A stretch of 64,000 bases of DNA from Gastranaerophilus sp944325835 (GTDB taxonomy: Bacteria; Cyanobacteriota; Vampirovibrionia; Gastranaerophilales; Gastranaerophilaceae): positions 496,001 to 560,000 of the forward strand of contig OZ007029.1 of the NCBI GenBank assembly GCA_963931575.1, given 5' to 3'. The notes below the pieces were generated by a model. That model searched no databases and was not told the DNA's origin. It worked only from the letters and a program-made list of their open reading frames with translations. Numbering within the stretch: position 1 is the stretch's first letter; each line of letters starts with the position of its first letter. Shown one piece after another: positions 1-8,086 of this stretch. Both the position numbers and the translations under genes were made by a program.

Positions 1-858
1 CGCCAGTTGTAAAAATCTTTGAGTAGAGAGCATTTTGTTGTTTGTTTTGTGTTGTATAACTCTGGTATTTCCTGATTTTGAAATAACAATTTCGTTTTCG
101 GTGAGTTTTTCATCCGGGTCGTAAAGCTCAAATGTTATAACAAAGGAGTTATCAGCCGGAACATTAACTTCTTCTCCGGGGATAATATTTGTAATTTTTA
201 CTATTCTGCTTAAAAGGAAAATTGCTTCTTCTTTATACTCCATGCCAAAACCTTCCAGATATAGTTTATAGTTTTGGATTTTCATATTATGCGCAATAAT
301 AGGGATTTCTTTAAAGCCGGAGCGCGGAGAATTATATAGAACCGTCACCAGTGCGTTTTCTTTGCAGCATTGCTCCAGTTCTTTGAGAAGATTAAAATCA
401 CAATCTTTTAATACTGAATGCCGCTCGTATAGTTCATGGAAAATTTTGTCTTTAAAACATCTGTCAAGTTTTTTAATGAGTATTTCAACTTTCAGCAGCT
501 CTTCAAAAGGCATGTTATACATGATTATGTCGTAAATTTCAAACAGCTTTTGCGCCTGGGTTTCGGAAATTACGGGCCGGAAAGGATTATCAGGTATGAA
601 GTAGGAATATTCCCGGCGTTTTTCGCCTGTAAGTTTTTTCTCTACTGTGCATCCTGCACATTTGAAGGTATTAATATAAACTCTGAGCGTATCTTTAGAA
701 ATAGTGGATTTTATGTAAGGCAGTTTTACAAGAAAATCCCTTATTTGATCGAGCGTTTTAGGAGAAGCTAAAAGCAGTTCAAACACAATAAGAGCTTTAA
801 AAGCACTATAAAATATAGCATTATAGCTGACTTCTTTAGTATATAAATACTGCCGCAT
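1..858 (-). CDS. WYL-type HTH transcriptional regulator, partial (C-terminus beyond window)
   Basis: Reading the minus strand from the ATG at 858 gives 286 uninterrupted codons up to the window edge, so the gene is cut at its 3' end. Residues about 10-75 are predominantly helical and look like a winged-helix DNA-binding region (KTLDQIRDFLVKLPYIKS followed by a second helix). The later part, with strands around NMKIQNYKLYLEGFGMEYK and then AIFLLSRIVKIT, resembles a WYL ligand-sensing domain, which in this family binds nucleic acid or nucleotide ligands. The assignment is by pattern only. The gene is divergent from the tRNA-Met gene and has no visible partner. Confidence 0.5.
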   Translation of the reverse strand, partial: MRQYLYTKEVSYNAIFYSAFKALIVFELLLASPKTLDQIRDFLVKLPYIKSTISKDTLRVYINTFKCAGCTVEKKLTGEKRREYSYFIPDNPFRPVISETQAQKLFEIYDIIMYNMPFEELLKVEILIKKLDRCFKDKIFHELYERHSVLKDCDFNLLKELEQCCKENALVTVLYNSPRSGFKEIPIIAHNMKIQNYKLYLEGFGMEYKEEAIFLLSRIVKITNIIPGEEVNVPADNSFVITFELYDPDEKLTENEIVISKSGNTRVIQHKTNNKMLSTQRFLQLA

Positions 859-981
859 AATTCACACATACCCTTTAAAAACATTTTATTATAAAATTAA
901 AAAATTAACAATAAAGTAAAGATTAGGGTTGATTTTTGAGAATGTTTGTGTGAGAATAGGACTTGAGCGAAAAAGAAACAT

Positions 982-1055
982 GGCTGGGTAGCTCAGTTGG
1001 TGAGAGCGTTCGGCTCATACCCGAAAGGTCGACAGTTCGAATCTGTCCCCAGCTA
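982..1055 (+). tRNA. tRNA-Met (CAT)
   Basis: A full cloverleaf can be drawn. The acceptor stem GGCTGGG pairs with CCCAGCT through one G-U pair, the D arm is GCTC...GAGC, the anticodon stem TTCGG/CCGAA encloses loop CTCATAC, and the T arm is GACAG-TTCGAAT-CTGTC. The anticodon is CAT, so this is elongator tRNA-Met or, if lysidine-modified, tRNA-Ile2. No CCA is encoded. A possible promoter TTGATT (929-934), 17 nt, GAGAAT (952-957) precedes it. Confidence 0.95.
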
Positions 1056-1059
1056 GTAT

Positions 1060-1100
1060 AAAGAAGAGTTTCAAGATTAACGAAACTCTTCTTTATTTTT
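1060..1100. terminator. Bidirectional intrinsic terminator (tRNA-Met / 747-aa gene)
   Basis: The inverted repeat AAAGAAGAGTTTC ... GAAACTCTTCTTT is followed by ATTTTTTAT on the plus strand and preceded by A-rich sequence. It can therefore stop the tRNA transcript on the plus strand, and it overlaps the 3' end of the convergent gene. Confidence 0.85.
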
Positions 1101-3336
1101 TATTGTGTTTTGATTGTATAAAAATCTTTATTTTTTCAAAAAATCCCGGAGCTTTGTCATTAGGTGAATTAGGTTTTAAATACTTTTCTTCCTGACCGAA
1201 TATGTCATAATCCTCCGCTCTGGTTTTCAATATATCAAATGTATACGGTTTACTTTTTATACAGGATTTATTTATCAAAAACAAATCCAGCAGGTTTGCT
1301 GAAACAAAAGAGTTATTATCCGGAGCCATATAAGGAAAAGAAATACTTAGTGCCTGCTCATCAAAGCCTTTGTCATTTATTCCTGACGGAATAAATAAAC
1401 TTTTCAGGTTGAGGTACCAGTATTCAAATATTTTACAATTACTGTTATTGTTGAATATATTTTTATCAATACATATCGTCGTATCATTATTATTTCGGGC
1501 ATGTTTCAAAATATGTCTATTAATAGTTTCTAAACCAACTTTGGTCCACACAATCGGGGCAAATATTATAAACTTATCTTTATTAATCTTTTCTGAACTT
1601 ATAAAGTAATTTCCACAGCTTAATATAGAATCTCCTGTTCCGACAATATCGTCCAATATTACAAATGCACTGTTTGAAGGATATTCGTTTAAGTCTTTCA
1701 TATCTGCTATTTGAACTATTTTATTTGAAGGAAAATTAAATAAATCCTTATACATTTTTATAAGGATATCAAAGCTTTTTACATTTCCAATTTTATCCTT
1801 TATCAGATACAGGTTTTCTTTTGGGATATTACGTTCCTGCAAATAACTTTCTATTTTGTTATTCATCTCTTCTAATGTTTCTATCATAGATTGTTTAGTG
1901 TATATATGGGTGTTTGAATTAAAGTATTCAACTATTGAATTACTTAGCTTTTTATATTCTTTTTTAGTCGAGGAATATTTATCTGCAATTGCTTCAATAG
2001 TGGTCTGTATTCTTTCTTTTGAGGGAGTTACCGGTTGTATTTGGCCTAATATACCGGCTGGTGTTGGCGGATTGTCAAAACTGACTCGAATTGCGTTTAA
2101 ACCATTTTCTTTTAATTTTGAATCAATAGGATTATTTAAAACATAAGAAACACAATCTTCAAAATCTAATTCCGGATTTTTTAGCTGAACACTTTTCGCT
2201 TTTTTTAATATATTTACCGTACGTGCGGCTAATTTTCTATCATCGGTGAATAAATTTATACCCTCGCTAAATCCTTCCAAATGTATTAGTGTTAATTTAT
2301 TTTCTTTTACTTTTTGGGAAATAGACTGAAATGTTTTTTCGTCATTAAGATCTTTTAACGTAACGATGCAGCCGGGGTTTTCTTTTGACTTCGCCAGTTT
2401 AAAAAGCCCTTTATTATCATGAAAGTATTGAAAATATTTATGCAATTCTCCCACATCATCAAATGAGGTAATTCCATGCTTTGTTAACTGTTCTGCCATG
2501 GCGGGTAAAGAGGAATAATTCGCAAATTGTGTCAACTTTCGGATAGTTGTTAGGATTTCTGAGCTTGAAGCTGCCGGAACTTCTCCGGCAATCCGCCTGA
2601 TATCTGAATTTAAATCGTTTTCGGAATAGATATTCATTTCTCCGGTTAGTTTTGAGTACAATTTTTCAATAAGAGGGTCTATGGGGGTTCTTTTATTCCG
2701 TCTTGCATAAGGGTTTACATTGTCATCCATTTTTATTGTTATTCTTTTATAATTCAGCCAGCTCGGCTTATTGTTATCCGGAAGCTGAACATCTGCTAAG
2801 AAGAAATTTTCGCCTTTTGTGTTGCTGTAAAATTCGATTTCTCTTAAATTTTCTTTGTAATGTGCTTTGATGGCTTTAGCTTTGTCTACCATTTTATCCC
2901 AGTTTAAATCCGGGTTTTCAATAATTCCTTTGCTGCTAAACGGTGTAACATTGCACTGTACAAGATTTAATAATGTTGTTTGCTGCTTTTTGTTGAGGTT
3001 CGGGAAATTCAGAACGAAATCCGCAGAATAATTCCACAGCCCGAGATCGTTCTTTGATAACAATAAGGGTTCAATCTCTTTCAGTTTATGCAATTCTATT
3101 TGAGAAAACGGCTCAAGATATTTATATTCGATCCTGTTATATCCGCTTAAATCGACTTTGGAAGCAAGAAAATATAAATATTTCAGATTTTCGTGTCCTA
3201 ATTGCCGGACAATGTCGGACGCAGAAATGTCGCCGTATAATTCCTCAAATTTTCTGAGTAATAATTCTTTAGAAGTTTTATTCAAATTGGCGCGAAATGC
3301 GGGTGAATAAACATTGCTGCCTACGATTAAGTTCAT
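1093..3336 (-). CDS. Large unknown protein with a C-terminal phosphoribosyltransferase-like motif
   Basis: The protein has 747 aa. It opens with the short N-terminal sequence NVYSPAFRANL, the 'x-F-K/R' motif seen at the start of several other proteins in this window. The first 450 residues are mostly helical with no family I recognise. Near residue 570-590 there is NSAFVILDDIVGTGDSIL, which closely matches the PRPP-binding loop of type I phosphoribosyltransferases (four hydrophobics, DD/ED, x, VxTG). The strands before it (KIVQIAD) and after it (KFIIFAPIVW) fit that fold. A nucleotide or ribose-phosphate substrate is only an inference. The stop lies inside the shared terminator with tRNA-Met. 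The gene is 46 bp downstream of ffh on the same strand. Confidence 0.6.
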   Translation of the reverse strand: MNLIVGSNVYSPAFRANLNKTSKELLLRKFEELYGDISASDIVRQLGHENLKYLYFLASKVDLSGYNRIEYKYLEPFSQIELHKLKEIEPLLLSKNDLGLWNYSADFVLNFPNLNKKQQTTLLNLVQCNVTPFSSKGIIENPDLNWDKMVDKAKAIKAHYKENLREIEFYSNTKGENFFLADVQLPDNNKPSWLNYKRITIKMDDNVNPYARRNKRTPIDPLIEKLYSKLTGEMNIYSENDLNSDIRRIAGEVPAASSSEILTTIRKLTQFANYSSLPAMAEQLTKHGITSFDDVGELHKYFQYFHDNKGLFKLAKSKENPGCIVTLKDLNDEKTFQSISQKVKENKLTLIHLEGFSEGINLFTDDRKLAARTVNILKKAKSVQLKNPELDFEDCVSYVLNNPIDSKLKENGLNAIRVSFDNPPTPAGILGQIQPVTPSKERIQTTIEAIADKYSSTKKEYKKLSNSIVEYFNSNTHIYTKQSMIETLEEMNNKIESYLQERNIPKENLYLIKDKIGNVKSFDILIKMYKDLFNFPSNKIVQIADMKDLNEYPSNSAFVILDDIVGTGDSILSCGNYFISSEKINKDKFIIFAPIVWTKVGLETINRHILKHARNNNDTTICIDKNIFNNNSNCKIFEYWYLNLKSLFIPSGINDKGFDEQALSISFPYMAPDNNSFVSANLLDLFLINKSCIKSKPYTFDILKTRAEDYDIFGQEEKYLKPNSPNDKAPGFFEKIKIFIQSKHNKK

Positions 3337-3382
3337 GATACAGGATAGAAAAAACCTGAAACATAAAATTTGCTATATCAGG

Positions 3383-4846
3383 TTATTTAAATTTTCTCAT
3401 CATGGCTTTTGCACGGTTTATGGCGTGGTTGCCGAGTTTCCCTTTATGCCCCATCATCTGTTGAAAACCCTTCATACCCTTCATCCCGGACATCATTCTG
3501 CCCATATCAGGCATCCCGCCGCCAAAATTACCAATTTTGCCAAACAGATTTTTCATATCCGACATACCGCTCATCATAAGGCGCATTTGTTCAAATTGGG
3601 TCATAAACTGGTTTATTTCATTCAAACTTATGCCGCAGCCTTTGGAAATCCGTTTTTTACGGCTCGTGTCAATAAGTTTCGGGTTCGCACGTTCTTCGGG
3701 TGTCATACTCTGGATGAAAACTTCAAAACGCTTGAACTGTTTTTCGCTTTCGTGGGTTAATTTTTGTTTGTCATCGCCTGATATATTCAGCCCCGGAAGC
3801 ATTCCGAGAATATTGCCGAAAGAGCCGAGCGCATTCATTTGCTTTTGAAGCTTTAAAAAGTCATTAAAGGAAAATTCTGATTTTGCAAGCTTTTCTTCTA
3901 ATTCTTGAGCCTGCTTTTCATCAAAAACCTCCTGTGCCTTTTCAACAAGCGACACAATGTCGCCCATACCTAAAATGCGGGTTGCCATACGATCCGGGTG
4001 GAAATCCTCTAATGCATTAAGTTTTTCGCCTGTACCGGTCAGCTTAATAGGTTTACCGGTGCAATGAACAACGCTTAATGCCGCACCGCCTCTGGAGTCC
4101 CCGTCAAGTTTTGTTAATACCAGACCGGTGAGCCCGAGTTGTGCGTCAAAATTCTCTGCGACATTGACGGATTCCTGTCCGACCATTGCGTCGATTACAA
4201 GAAGCTTTTCATCAGGGTGGAAAATCCTGTCAATTAAAAGCAATTCCGCCATCATTTCAGTGTCAATCTGTAAGCGGCCAGCGGTATCAAGGATTAATGT
4301 ATCAAAATTATTACTGCCGGCATGCTCCAGTGCACCTTTTATAATTTGCTGTACATCGTGACTGCCGTCGATAGAGAAAACTTCTACGCCGCACTCTTTG
4401 CCGAGTGTCTTTAATTGTGTTATTGCTGCCGGACGGTAAACATCACAGGCCACAAGCAGCGGATTTCGGTTTTCTTTTTTGAGTTTAATCGCAAGCTTTG
4501 CGCTGGATGTTGTTTTACCGGAACCCTGCAAGCCCAGCATCATTATTAAACTCGGTTTTGATTTAAGTTCTAACGGTTTAACTTCTTTCCCCAGAAGCGC
4601 AACGAGTTCATCGTTAACTATTTTTATAAGCTGCTGGGAAGCGTTAACTCCCTGAACGATATTTTCGCCTTCTGCCTTGTCGCGGATGGAAGAAATAAAT
4701 GATTTTACCACCCGAAGGTTTACGTCAGCATCCAGAAGCGCGCGTCTGATTTCACGCAGGGCATCCTGCATATTCTCCTGCGTTAATTCTTTTGCGCCGG
4801 TATTTCTTATGATTTCCTGTAATTTAGAACTTAAGCTGTCAAACAT
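3383..4846 (-). CDS. ffh: Signal recognition particle protein Ffh
   Basis: This is the GTPase that, with SRP RNA, targets nascent membrane proteins to FtsY and SecYEG. Length 487 aa is normal. The N domain is followed by the G domain, with P-loop GLQGSGKTTSSAKLA at about residues 105-120, DTAGRLQID and the G4 motif TKLDGDSRGGAA. The methionine-rich M domain ends in GGGMPDMGRMMSGMKGMKG, which binds SRP RNA and signal peptides. The -10 hexamer TATAAT lies exactly 6 nt before the ATG with TG upstream (extended -10) and there is no Shine-Dalgarno, so the transcript is probably leaderless. Confidence 0.97.
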   Translation of the reverse strand: MFDSLSSKLQEIIRNTGAKELTQENMQDALREIRRALLDADVNLRVVKSFISSIRDKAEGENIVQGVNASQQLIKIVNDELVALLGKEVKPLELKSKPSLIMMLGLQGSGKTTSSAKLAIKLKKENRNPLLVACDVYRPAAITQLKTLGKECGVEVFSIDGSHDVQQIIKGALEHAGSNNFDTLILDTAGRLQIDTEMMAELLLIDRIFHPDEKLLVIDAMVGQESVNVAENFDAQLGLTGLVLTKLDGDSRGGAALSVVHCTGKPIKLTGTGEKLNALEDFHPDRMATRILGMGDIVSLVEKAQEVFDEKQAQELEEKLAKSEFSFNDFLKLQKQMNALGSFGNILGMLPGLNISGDDKQKLTHESEKQFKRFEVFIQSMTPEERANPKLIDTSRKKRISKGCGISLNEINQFMTQFEQMRLMMSGMSDMKNLFGKIGNFGGGMPDMGRMMSGMKGMKGFQQMMGHKGKLGNHAINRAKAMMRKFK

Positions 4847-4871
4847 AATGTAATTATATCATAAACAAGCA

Positions 4872-4904
4872 TAAAAAAAAGCTATGTACTTTAGGTGCAT
4901 AGCT
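4872..4904 (-). terminator. Intrinsic terminator upstream of ffh (end of a possible small RNA)
   Basis: Read on the minus strand, AGCTATGCACC...TACATAGCT is followed by eight T, a good Rho-independent terminator. It lies upstream of ffh and downstream of no minus-strand gene, so it may end a short untranslated RNA transcribed leftward from about 5000-5070. I see no convincing promoter for it, and 4905-5077 otherwise holds nothing recognisable. Confidence 0.55.
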
Positions 4905-5077
4905 GTTGATTAGGGATATGTGTATCTTAGTCTCTAAGGAGTATGGTTTTATATTACTCAAACGCCGCGTATTACACATCATCCGTTTCAACGAGATTTT
5001 TTCTAATTTGCTACATTATTTGAACGAATACCGGAAAAATACTGGCAAAAATAAAAATCTTCGGTTTTTATAAGGGT

Positions 5078-5617
5078 ATGATGATAGTTTCTTTTAATAC
5101 ATTACCCCTGCAAAAATCAAATTTTACCTTTGGCATAAAAGCAAAATTGCCAAAACTTAAGGCTTTACAAACTCCGGTTTCTGATGTCGTAGAAATCTCT
5201 GCGAAAAAAGAGAATCTTCTTCCGCGGAAATTTGAGTTTACTGAGTTTGAAGAAAAATGTAATGAACTTTTAGTTAAACGTGACCGAATGAATATGAATA
5301 TCCGGACACAAAAACAAAATCTCCGTTATTTTTATACTGCTCAGGATAATTATGATTATCACGAAATGTTAAAACAAAGGCAAAAACTGACAGGACAACT
5401 AAACCGGCTTGCTAAAAAGGCCGGAGTGAGAGCCTTTGAGCTGGAAGAAGGTATATATATTAAAAGAGAATATAATAGATATGCACCCAAAATATATAAC
5501 GCCAGAACCAAAGAAGATTTAGTTCAGGTGTATGATTTAATCTCTTCTGTAGGATTGTATGAACGTGTAAGAGAGCTTCTTACAAAGCTCATTGAGCAGC
5601 GCAGAGCCTTGTTATAA
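5078..5617 (+). CDS. Small helical protein of unknown function
   Basis: The protein has 179 aa. ATGs at 5078 and 5081 are both possible; TTATAA just upstream could be a -10 of a leaderless transcript. The N-terminus (KSNFTFGIKAKLPKL) carries a variant of the short F-x-F/K motif shared by other unknowns here. Residues about 60-120 are charged and helical (FEEKCNELLVKRDRMN, then HEMLKQRQKLTGQLNRL), consistent with a coiled coil. There is no signal peptide or membrane segment. It ends just before the first hairpin of the tRNA-Lys array, so the stretch after it is the array boundary. I do not recognise the family. Confidence 0.6.
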   Translation: MMIVSFNTLPLQKSNFTFGIKAKLPKLKALQTPVSDVVEISAKKENLLPRKFEFTEFEEKCNELLVKRDRMNMNIRTQKQNLRYFYTAQDNYDYHEMLKQRQKLTGQLNRLAKKAGVRAFELEEGIYIKREYNRYAPKIYNARTKEDLVQVYDLISSVGLYERVRELLTKLIEQRRALL

Positions 5618-5675
5618 TGCGCGCCTCTATGTCGTTAGGCTCACTTGTATGTTCAGAAAATTTTGTTGAAAAAAG

Positions 5676-5703
5676 TAGAGGATAGGTTTTAACCTATCCT
5701 CTA
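5676..5703. repeat. Hairpin 1 of the tRNA-Lys array
   Basis: The perfect stem TAGAGGATAGG / CCTATCCTCTA with a six-base TTTTAA loop is almost identical to the hairpins at 6591-6620 and 7001-7036. It is followed by TTTTATGC, the first bases of the unit that continues into the tRNA tail in the other copies, and then abruptly by phage-gene sequence. Confidence 0.85.
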
Positions 5704-5706
5704 TTT

Positions 5707-6606
5707 TATGCAGATAAAGGCTGGAGCGTTTCCTGTTCTTATGATGTCAAGCTTGCAGACGACGCAGGCGGAACGGAAAACAATATCCCGTATGATATTG
5801 AGTTTTTGGACGGAGTATTCACACACCTTGCAATCGTCGACAATCCACGCTATGAGCGGGCAAATATTGTCTTTAATTCAAAGACTGTAATTGAAAACGG
5901 CGGCAAAGGTTCAGGCAACTTTGAACACGATGGCAGACCAGGGCAAGTTGGCGGGAGTTTGCCCTATGATAGCAAATTCTCTGATAAACAAAATGAGGCT
6001 TTTTTCAAAAAATGGGAAAACGCACCTGAAATTAAATTAAAACCAAGTGATTGGGATAATATTTCGGATATAAAAAATTTGCGGCAAGAAGTAAAAAAAT
6101 ATCTTTTAAGCGATATGCGAAAAATTCCTTTACACCGCAAAGAATTAGGCGATATTAGATTTTCAGGCAAATCAATCGACGAATTTATTACATATTCTGC
6201 TGATAGAGATAAATTATTGGCGGCAAAGCAACTACCGCAATTTATTGAAGAGGGTAAACTAGGGGAATATTTTGACAGTCCAAAGGATAGAAGTAAGCAA
6301 GATACAATCAAAGGGTTTTATCCGATTTACTTTAATTTAAAAACCTCTACAAACACTCGCAAAGCAGAAATACTTATCGCAAAAGATGACAACGGTAAAT
6401 TATTCTTTGACATGTTCTTAGATTATGACCGAGACAAAGCGCAATTAAAAAGGGCTTTAAACGGGAACCTAAATCCCGTAGCCCTCAATAACATTATAAC
6501 CGATATTCAAGAAGATTTCAACCCTATGATTAAGAACAATGTACAAAACAATAAGGAGCAGGACATGACACTATTAGACGAACTTAAAAACCAGAGGATA
6601 GGTTAA
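5707..6606 (+). pseudogene. 5'-truncated phage prohead-protease-like gene with C-terminal BECR/RelE-like domain
   Basis: The open frame starts inside hairpin 1 without a start codon (…ADKGWSVSCSYDVKLADDAG), so the 5' end is missing. The piece YDIEFLDGVFTHLAIVDNP matches the C-terminal part of DUF2213/prohead-protease-type phage capsid maturation proteins. It is followed by GGKGSGNFEHDGRPGQVGGS, a linker typical of phage morphogenesis proteins. The remaining ~200 residues (GDIRFSGKSIDEFI ... GFYPIYFNLKTS) resemble barnase-EndoU-RelE-like nuclease domains attached to such proteins. The frame runs into hairpin 2 and stops there, so the 3' end is also cut. Both ends coincide with array hairpins, indicating a remnant of an integrated element. 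Confidence 0.65.
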
Positions 6607-6640
6607 AACCTATCCTCTGGTTTATGCGCTTGGCGCGATT
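6591..6640. repeat. Hairpin 2 plus first truncated tRNA-Lys 3' tail
   Basis: Stem CCAGAGGATAGG / CCTATCCTCTGG is followed by TTTAT and GCGCTTGGCGCGATT (6626-6640), identical to the first 15 plus-strand bases of the tRNA-Lys gene (its 3' acceptor and T-arm end). The remainder of the tRNA is absent. Confidence 0.9.
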
Positions 6641-6771
6641 ATCTTGCTCGCCGGCGTTTAACGAGATTACGGGTTTTGCTTATGTGCTTGCAGCACCTCG
6701 CAAAAGCCCTTCACTCTCAGCCGGCTCGCGCTCGAACGCAAGTTTACGTTCAAATCTTTGCAAAAACGGCA
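6641..6771. repeat. Array spacer A (GC-rich structured element)
   Basis: A non-coding spacer with nested palindromes (GTGCTTGCAGCAC; CGCAAGTTTACG). It aligns with the spacer at about 51410-51555 beside tRNA-Leu. Shared blocks are TTTTGCTTATG, GCAAAA, CTCAGC, GCTCGCGCTCGAAC and CAAATCTTT, in the same order. Related spacers at two different tRNA loci suggest a mobile or exchangeable element. Confidence 0.7.
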
Positions 6772-6823
6772 AAATAAAAAGAGGTCTTTAGACCTCTTTT
6801 TATTTTGCGCTTGGCGCGATTCG
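6772..6823. repeat. Hairpin 3 plus second truncated tRNA-Lys 3' tail
   Basis: A different terminator-like hairpin (AAAAAGAGGTC TTTA GACCTCTTTTT) is followed by ATTTT and GCGCTTGGCGCGATTCG (6807-6823), 17 bases identical to the tRNA-Lys 3' part. The hairpin sequence differs from its neighbours, but its position and polarity relative to the tail are the same. Confidence 0.88.
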
Positions 6824-7000
6824 TCTTGGATTTGCTCCACGCTCACGGATATTCGCCTCTAAGCCCCGTAGGGCTAAGCCGGCTCGTTCCGTTCGCTATC
6901 CGGATTTGTGCCTGCGGCACTCCATCCGTCCGCAAATCCGCCGAACGCTTTGACAAGGCTCACGCCTTGTGCGCGTTTTGCAAATCATGTCAAAACAAAT
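6824..7000. repeat. Array spacer B (palindromic, non-coding)
   Basis: This ~177-nt spacer contains nested inverted repeats such as GGATTTG ... CAAATCC, AGCCCCGTAGGGCT and GCCTGCGGC. A short open frame crosses it, but its composition follows the palindromes rather than codons, so I treat it as non-coding. Confidence 0.65.
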
Positions 7001-7036
7001 AAAACAGAGGATAGGTTTTAACCTATCCTCTGTTTT
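7001..7036 (-). terminator. Terminator of tRNA-Lys (hairpin 4 of the array)
   Basis: AAAACAGAGGATAGG / CCTATCCTCTGTTTT around a TTTTAA loop lies immediately 3' of tRNA-Lys on the minus strand and ends in TTTT there. It is a working intrinsic terminator and nearly identical to hairpins 1 and 2. Confidence 0.9.
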
Positions 7037-7038
7037 AT

Positions 7039-7110
7039 GCGCTTGGCGCGATTCGAACGCGCGACCTATCCCTTAAAAGGGGAGTGCTCTACCTGCTGAG
7101 CTACAAGCGC
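7039..7110 (-). tRNA. tRNA-Lys (TTT)
   Basis: On the minus strand, acceptor GCGCTTG pairs with CAAGCGC, the D arm is GCTC...GAGC, the anticodon loop is CTTTTAA (anticodon TTT), and the T arm is GCGCG-TTCGAAT-CGCGC. All standard elements are present except an encoded CCA and one mismatch at the base of the anticodon stem. Its 3' 15-17 bases are duplicated twice downstream in the array. Confidence 0.95.
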
Positions 7111-7232
7111 TTATATCTATTTATATTTCTCTAAACCAGCCTCTCAGCCAGTGAAACCATACTAGCAAGAACAAATTTTAATGTCAAGCATTATTTTATA
7201 GCAAATTTTATTTTTATAGGGTTTATTTTTGT

Positions 7233-7997
7233 ATGATTAATAATGATATTAGTTTCAAAAGCAGGCAGCAGGCCGTAAGGGATGCAAAATGGGTCGCACA
7301 AAAAGCTCATTCATATTTCCCGCATATATCTGCGTCTATGATTGACTGTAAACTAAATAGTGATCCCTATCTTGAGTATAAATATAGAGGATTAGTTGCC
7401 TCCGCCGGTGCTCGACAAAAAGTCGCAAGAATGTTGTATATGGCTGATGAACGCAAGCCATTTAAAAGTTATTGTAATATTATAGACAGAATAATCGATA
7501 TGCAATTCGGAAACTGCTTTGAAACGGCTGCCTTTGCCGAAGTTATCGCGAAAATGAACGGAGCCAAAAATGTTCATTCTGCCTCTTTATTTTTCGGCCC
7601 GATAAGTCTGGATCACAGAGTCGTTTTTATGACAGATAAGCCCGTTGCTAAAGAAAATATTTTTAGAAACAAAGATGCGCTTGTAATTGATCCGTGGCTT
7701 GGAATTGCAGATTTTGCCGGAAATTTTGCTGATACAATAAAGCATTCTTATAATAAAATCTTTAATCTGATGCCCGATGAAAAATTCTATTTATGGGGTA
7801 AAGATAGGAATTCCCTCACGACAGATGATTTCAAAAAATTAAGAAACCAGCGGAAATCAAAGCATGAGATTATTTTTAAAATTTTAGGTAAAGAGGCAAA
7901 TTTTTCTGCGGCAGAGCTTGAAAAATTTCGCTCACGCTATCCTGAACTTGTTTATGAAGGCAGAAACGGGCGTAAATTATTTGAAATTAGCGGCTAG
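7233..7997 (+). CDS. Candidate papain/transglutaminase-like cysteine peptidase
   Basis: The protein has 254 aa and begins MINNDISFKSR, the short N-terminal F-K motif found in several window proteins. Around residue 90 the sequence FGNCFETAAFAEVIAKMNG has a cysteine at a helix start. About 35 residues later SLDHRVVFM supplies a histidine on a strand, and ~25 residues further LVIDPWLG supplies an aspartate. The order Cys-His-Asp with GNC, DH and DPW contexts is that of papain-like or transglutaminase-like peptidases, including YopT/AvrPphB-type effectors. Function is inferred from this triad only. There is no signal peptide or membrane segment, and it is preceded by the tRNA-Lys gene on the opposite strand. 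Confidence 0.55.
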   Translation: MINNDISFKSRQQAVRDAKWVAQKAHSYFPHISASMIDCKLNSDPYLEYKYRGLVASAGARQKVARMLYMADERKPFKSYCNIIDRIIDMQFGNCFETAAFAEVIAKMNGAKNVHSASLFFGPISLDHRVVFMTDKPVAKENIFRNKDALVIDPWLGIADFAGNFADTIKHSYNKIFNLMPDEKFYLWGKDRNSLTTDDFKKLRNQRKSKHEIIFKILGKEANFSAAELEKFRSRYPELVYEGRNGRKLFEISG

Positions 7998-8086
7998 TTT
8001 TCAAAAAAAACTTAATACTTTGTCGGATGAAATACATAGCTAAATCGTTTGTAATGAACATGACTACATGCGAAAGGAGTAATGCT

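Noticed and set aside
436..771. Plus-strand 111-aa open frame
   Set aside because: It is antisense to a better-supported minus-strand regulator frame that is open over all 858 bases and has a sensible HTH/WYL composition.
6805..7002. 65-aa open frame in the tRNA-Lys array
   Set aside because: Its sequence follows nested palindromes and begins at a duplicated tRNA tail; no ribosome site or protein-like conservation is visible.
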